Of a DNA stretch of 7,118 bases, positions 6,865 to 7,118 are shown one piece after another. Position numbers and translations under genes: made by a program. Origin of the DNA: Planctomycetes bacterium UBA4800 (GTDB taxonomy: Bacteria; Planctomycetota; UBA8108; UBA8890; UBA8898); assembly GCA_002402755.1 (NCBI GenBank), contig DHGK01000413.1, forward strand, positions 1-7,118, written 5' to 3'. The notes beneath the pieces were generated by a model, which was given only the letters and a program-made list of their open reading frames with translations, was not told the DNA's origin and ran no database searches. Numbering within the stretch: the stretch's first letter is position 1; the number at the start of each line of letters is the position of its first letter.

Positions 6865-6870
6865 CTCCTT
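6865..6870 (-). promoter_or_regulatory. Ribosome binding site that fixes the glutamine synthetase start
   Basis: On the minus strand AAGGAG is followed by six bases and then GTG at 6858. It decides for a GTG start: the frame stays open upstream to 7017, but those 53 extra residues are Arg/Ala/Pro-rich and unlike the family. Confidence 0.8.
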
Positions 6871-6872
6871 CT

Positions 6873-6890
6873 CCGCGCGGCCCGGCGCGG
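6873..6890 (-). promoter_or_regulatory. GC stem-loop in the glutamine synthetase leader
   Basis: CCGCGC (6873-6878) and GCGCGG (6885-6890) can form a 6-bp stem with a 6-base loop, ending two bases from the Shine-Dalgarno site of the glutamine synthetase. The position parallels the stem-loop before the protease ribosome binding site. It may affect translation, but chance pairing is likely in such GC-rich DNA. Confidence 0.25.
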
Positions 6891-7064
6891 CGCGCGCCCT
6901 CGGCGCGGGATGACGCCTTATGGTACCACCCGCGGCCGCCAAGGGAAGGCCCGCGCGCCGCGCGGAGCCCGGCACGGCGCATCGGGGCGTGCGATAACTG
7001 GGCAGGTAACCGCTCACAGGGCATGCCGAACACGCGAATCTCTCCTTTCACTACATCACATTCC
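6891..7064. other. Upstream region of the glutamine synthetase, promoter not resolved
   Basis: No gene is supported here; the open frames are extensions or shadows of the synthetase frame. An A/T-richer island at 6917-6927 (minus strand GGTACCATAAG) offers only four-of-six matches to a -10 box and has no well-spaced -35 partner. A minus-strand AAAGGAG near 7043-7049 precedes a GTG, but the frame that follows overlaps the synthetase out of phase and looks non-coding. No riboswitch or GlnR/TnrA-like palindrome was recognised. Confidence 0.4.
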
Positions 7065-7118
7065 GGCGTCCTTCGTGGTGCTCTTTCCGATTCACCACAG
7101 AGAAGACAGAGGGCACAG
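7065..7118. repeat. Partial copy of an interspersed CACCACAGAG-type repeat at the window edge
   Basis: The last bases change abruptly to lower GC and purine-rich low complexity: TTCACCACAGAGAAGACAGA followed by GGGCACAG at the edge. CGTCCTTCGTGGTG precedes it, and GTGGTG (7075-7080) is inverted as CACCAC (7093-7098) across a 12-base centre, with CTTC (7071-7074) and GAAG (7102-7105) able to extend the pairing past a 3-base bulge. From memory, sequences close to 'TTCACCACAGAGACACAGAGG' recur between genes in many environmental bacterial genomes. The function is unknown and the right boundary lies outside the window. Confidence 0.45.

Noticed and set aside
6917..6942. Possible promoter for the glutamine synthetase (TTGGCG with CATAAG or TACCAT on the minus strand)
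   Set aside because: Each box matches only four of six positions and the spacing is 11-14 bases, too short for a housekeeping promoter.
6859..7017. N-terminal extension of glutamine synthetase to an upstream start at 7017
   Set aside because: The extra 53 residues are Arg/Pro/Ala-rich and unlike the family, whereas GTG 6858 has AAGGAG six bases upstream and begins at the family-like N-terminus.
6725..7051. Minus-strand open frame of 108 codons upstream of and overlapping the synthetase start
   Set aside because: It runs out of phase over the first 134 bases of the synthetase, is Arg/Gly/Pro-rich, and has no recognisable motif. A purine stretch near its start is not enough support.

Overview
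The window holds three protein-coding genes in high-GC DNA (by eye about two thirds G+C, with strong G/C preference at third codon positions). I see no tRNA, rRNA, CRISPR array or insertion sequence. The organism is bacterial: two genes start behind AAGGAG Shine-Dalgarno sites, one has a near-consensus sigma-70-type promoter, and the secreted protein has a Sec signal peptide. Its N-terminal pair of dockerin-like calcium loops, ending in a Cys-Gly-Ala-Asp-Pro-Thr-Pro-Asp...Gly-Cys tail, is a style I associate with Planctomycetota and similar uncultivated, high-GC environmental lineages. That placement is inference and of low confidence.

Layout from left to right: (1) about 145 bases of leader with a perfect 14-bp palindrome. 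(2) A plus-strand AlkD-like DNA alkylation repair gene at 146-892. (3) An intergenic region with a promoter (TTGACC, 18-base spacer, CATAAT), a GC hairpin and a strong ribosome binding site. (4) A large plus-strand gene at 1051-4920 for a secreted multidomain cysteine protease of the gingipain (C25) family: signal peptide, dockerin-like pair, a beta-sandwich-like domain, propeptide-like region, C25 catalytic domain with His690/Cys723, Ig-like domain and a C-terminal lactonase-type beta-propeller. (5) A 51-base convergent gap with a GC hairpin. (6) A minus-strand glutamine synthetase of an unusually long type (628 aa) at 4972-6858, starting at GTG behind AAGGAG. (7) A 260-base upstream region whose distal end carries a short low-complexity sequence that looks like the start of an interspersed environmental-genome repeat, cut by the window edge.

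The three genes do not form an operon or an obvious shared pathway. The repair gene and the protease share a strand, but the protease has its own promoter. The glutamine synthetase converges on the protease and would be transcribed separately. The most unusual items are the protease-propeller fusion with an N-terminal dockerin-like cassette and no recognisable C-terminal sorting signal, the long glutamine synthetase with a roughly 190-residue helical C-terminal extension, and the repeat at the right edge. I did not find convincing evidence of a new defence, mobile or RNA-based system.
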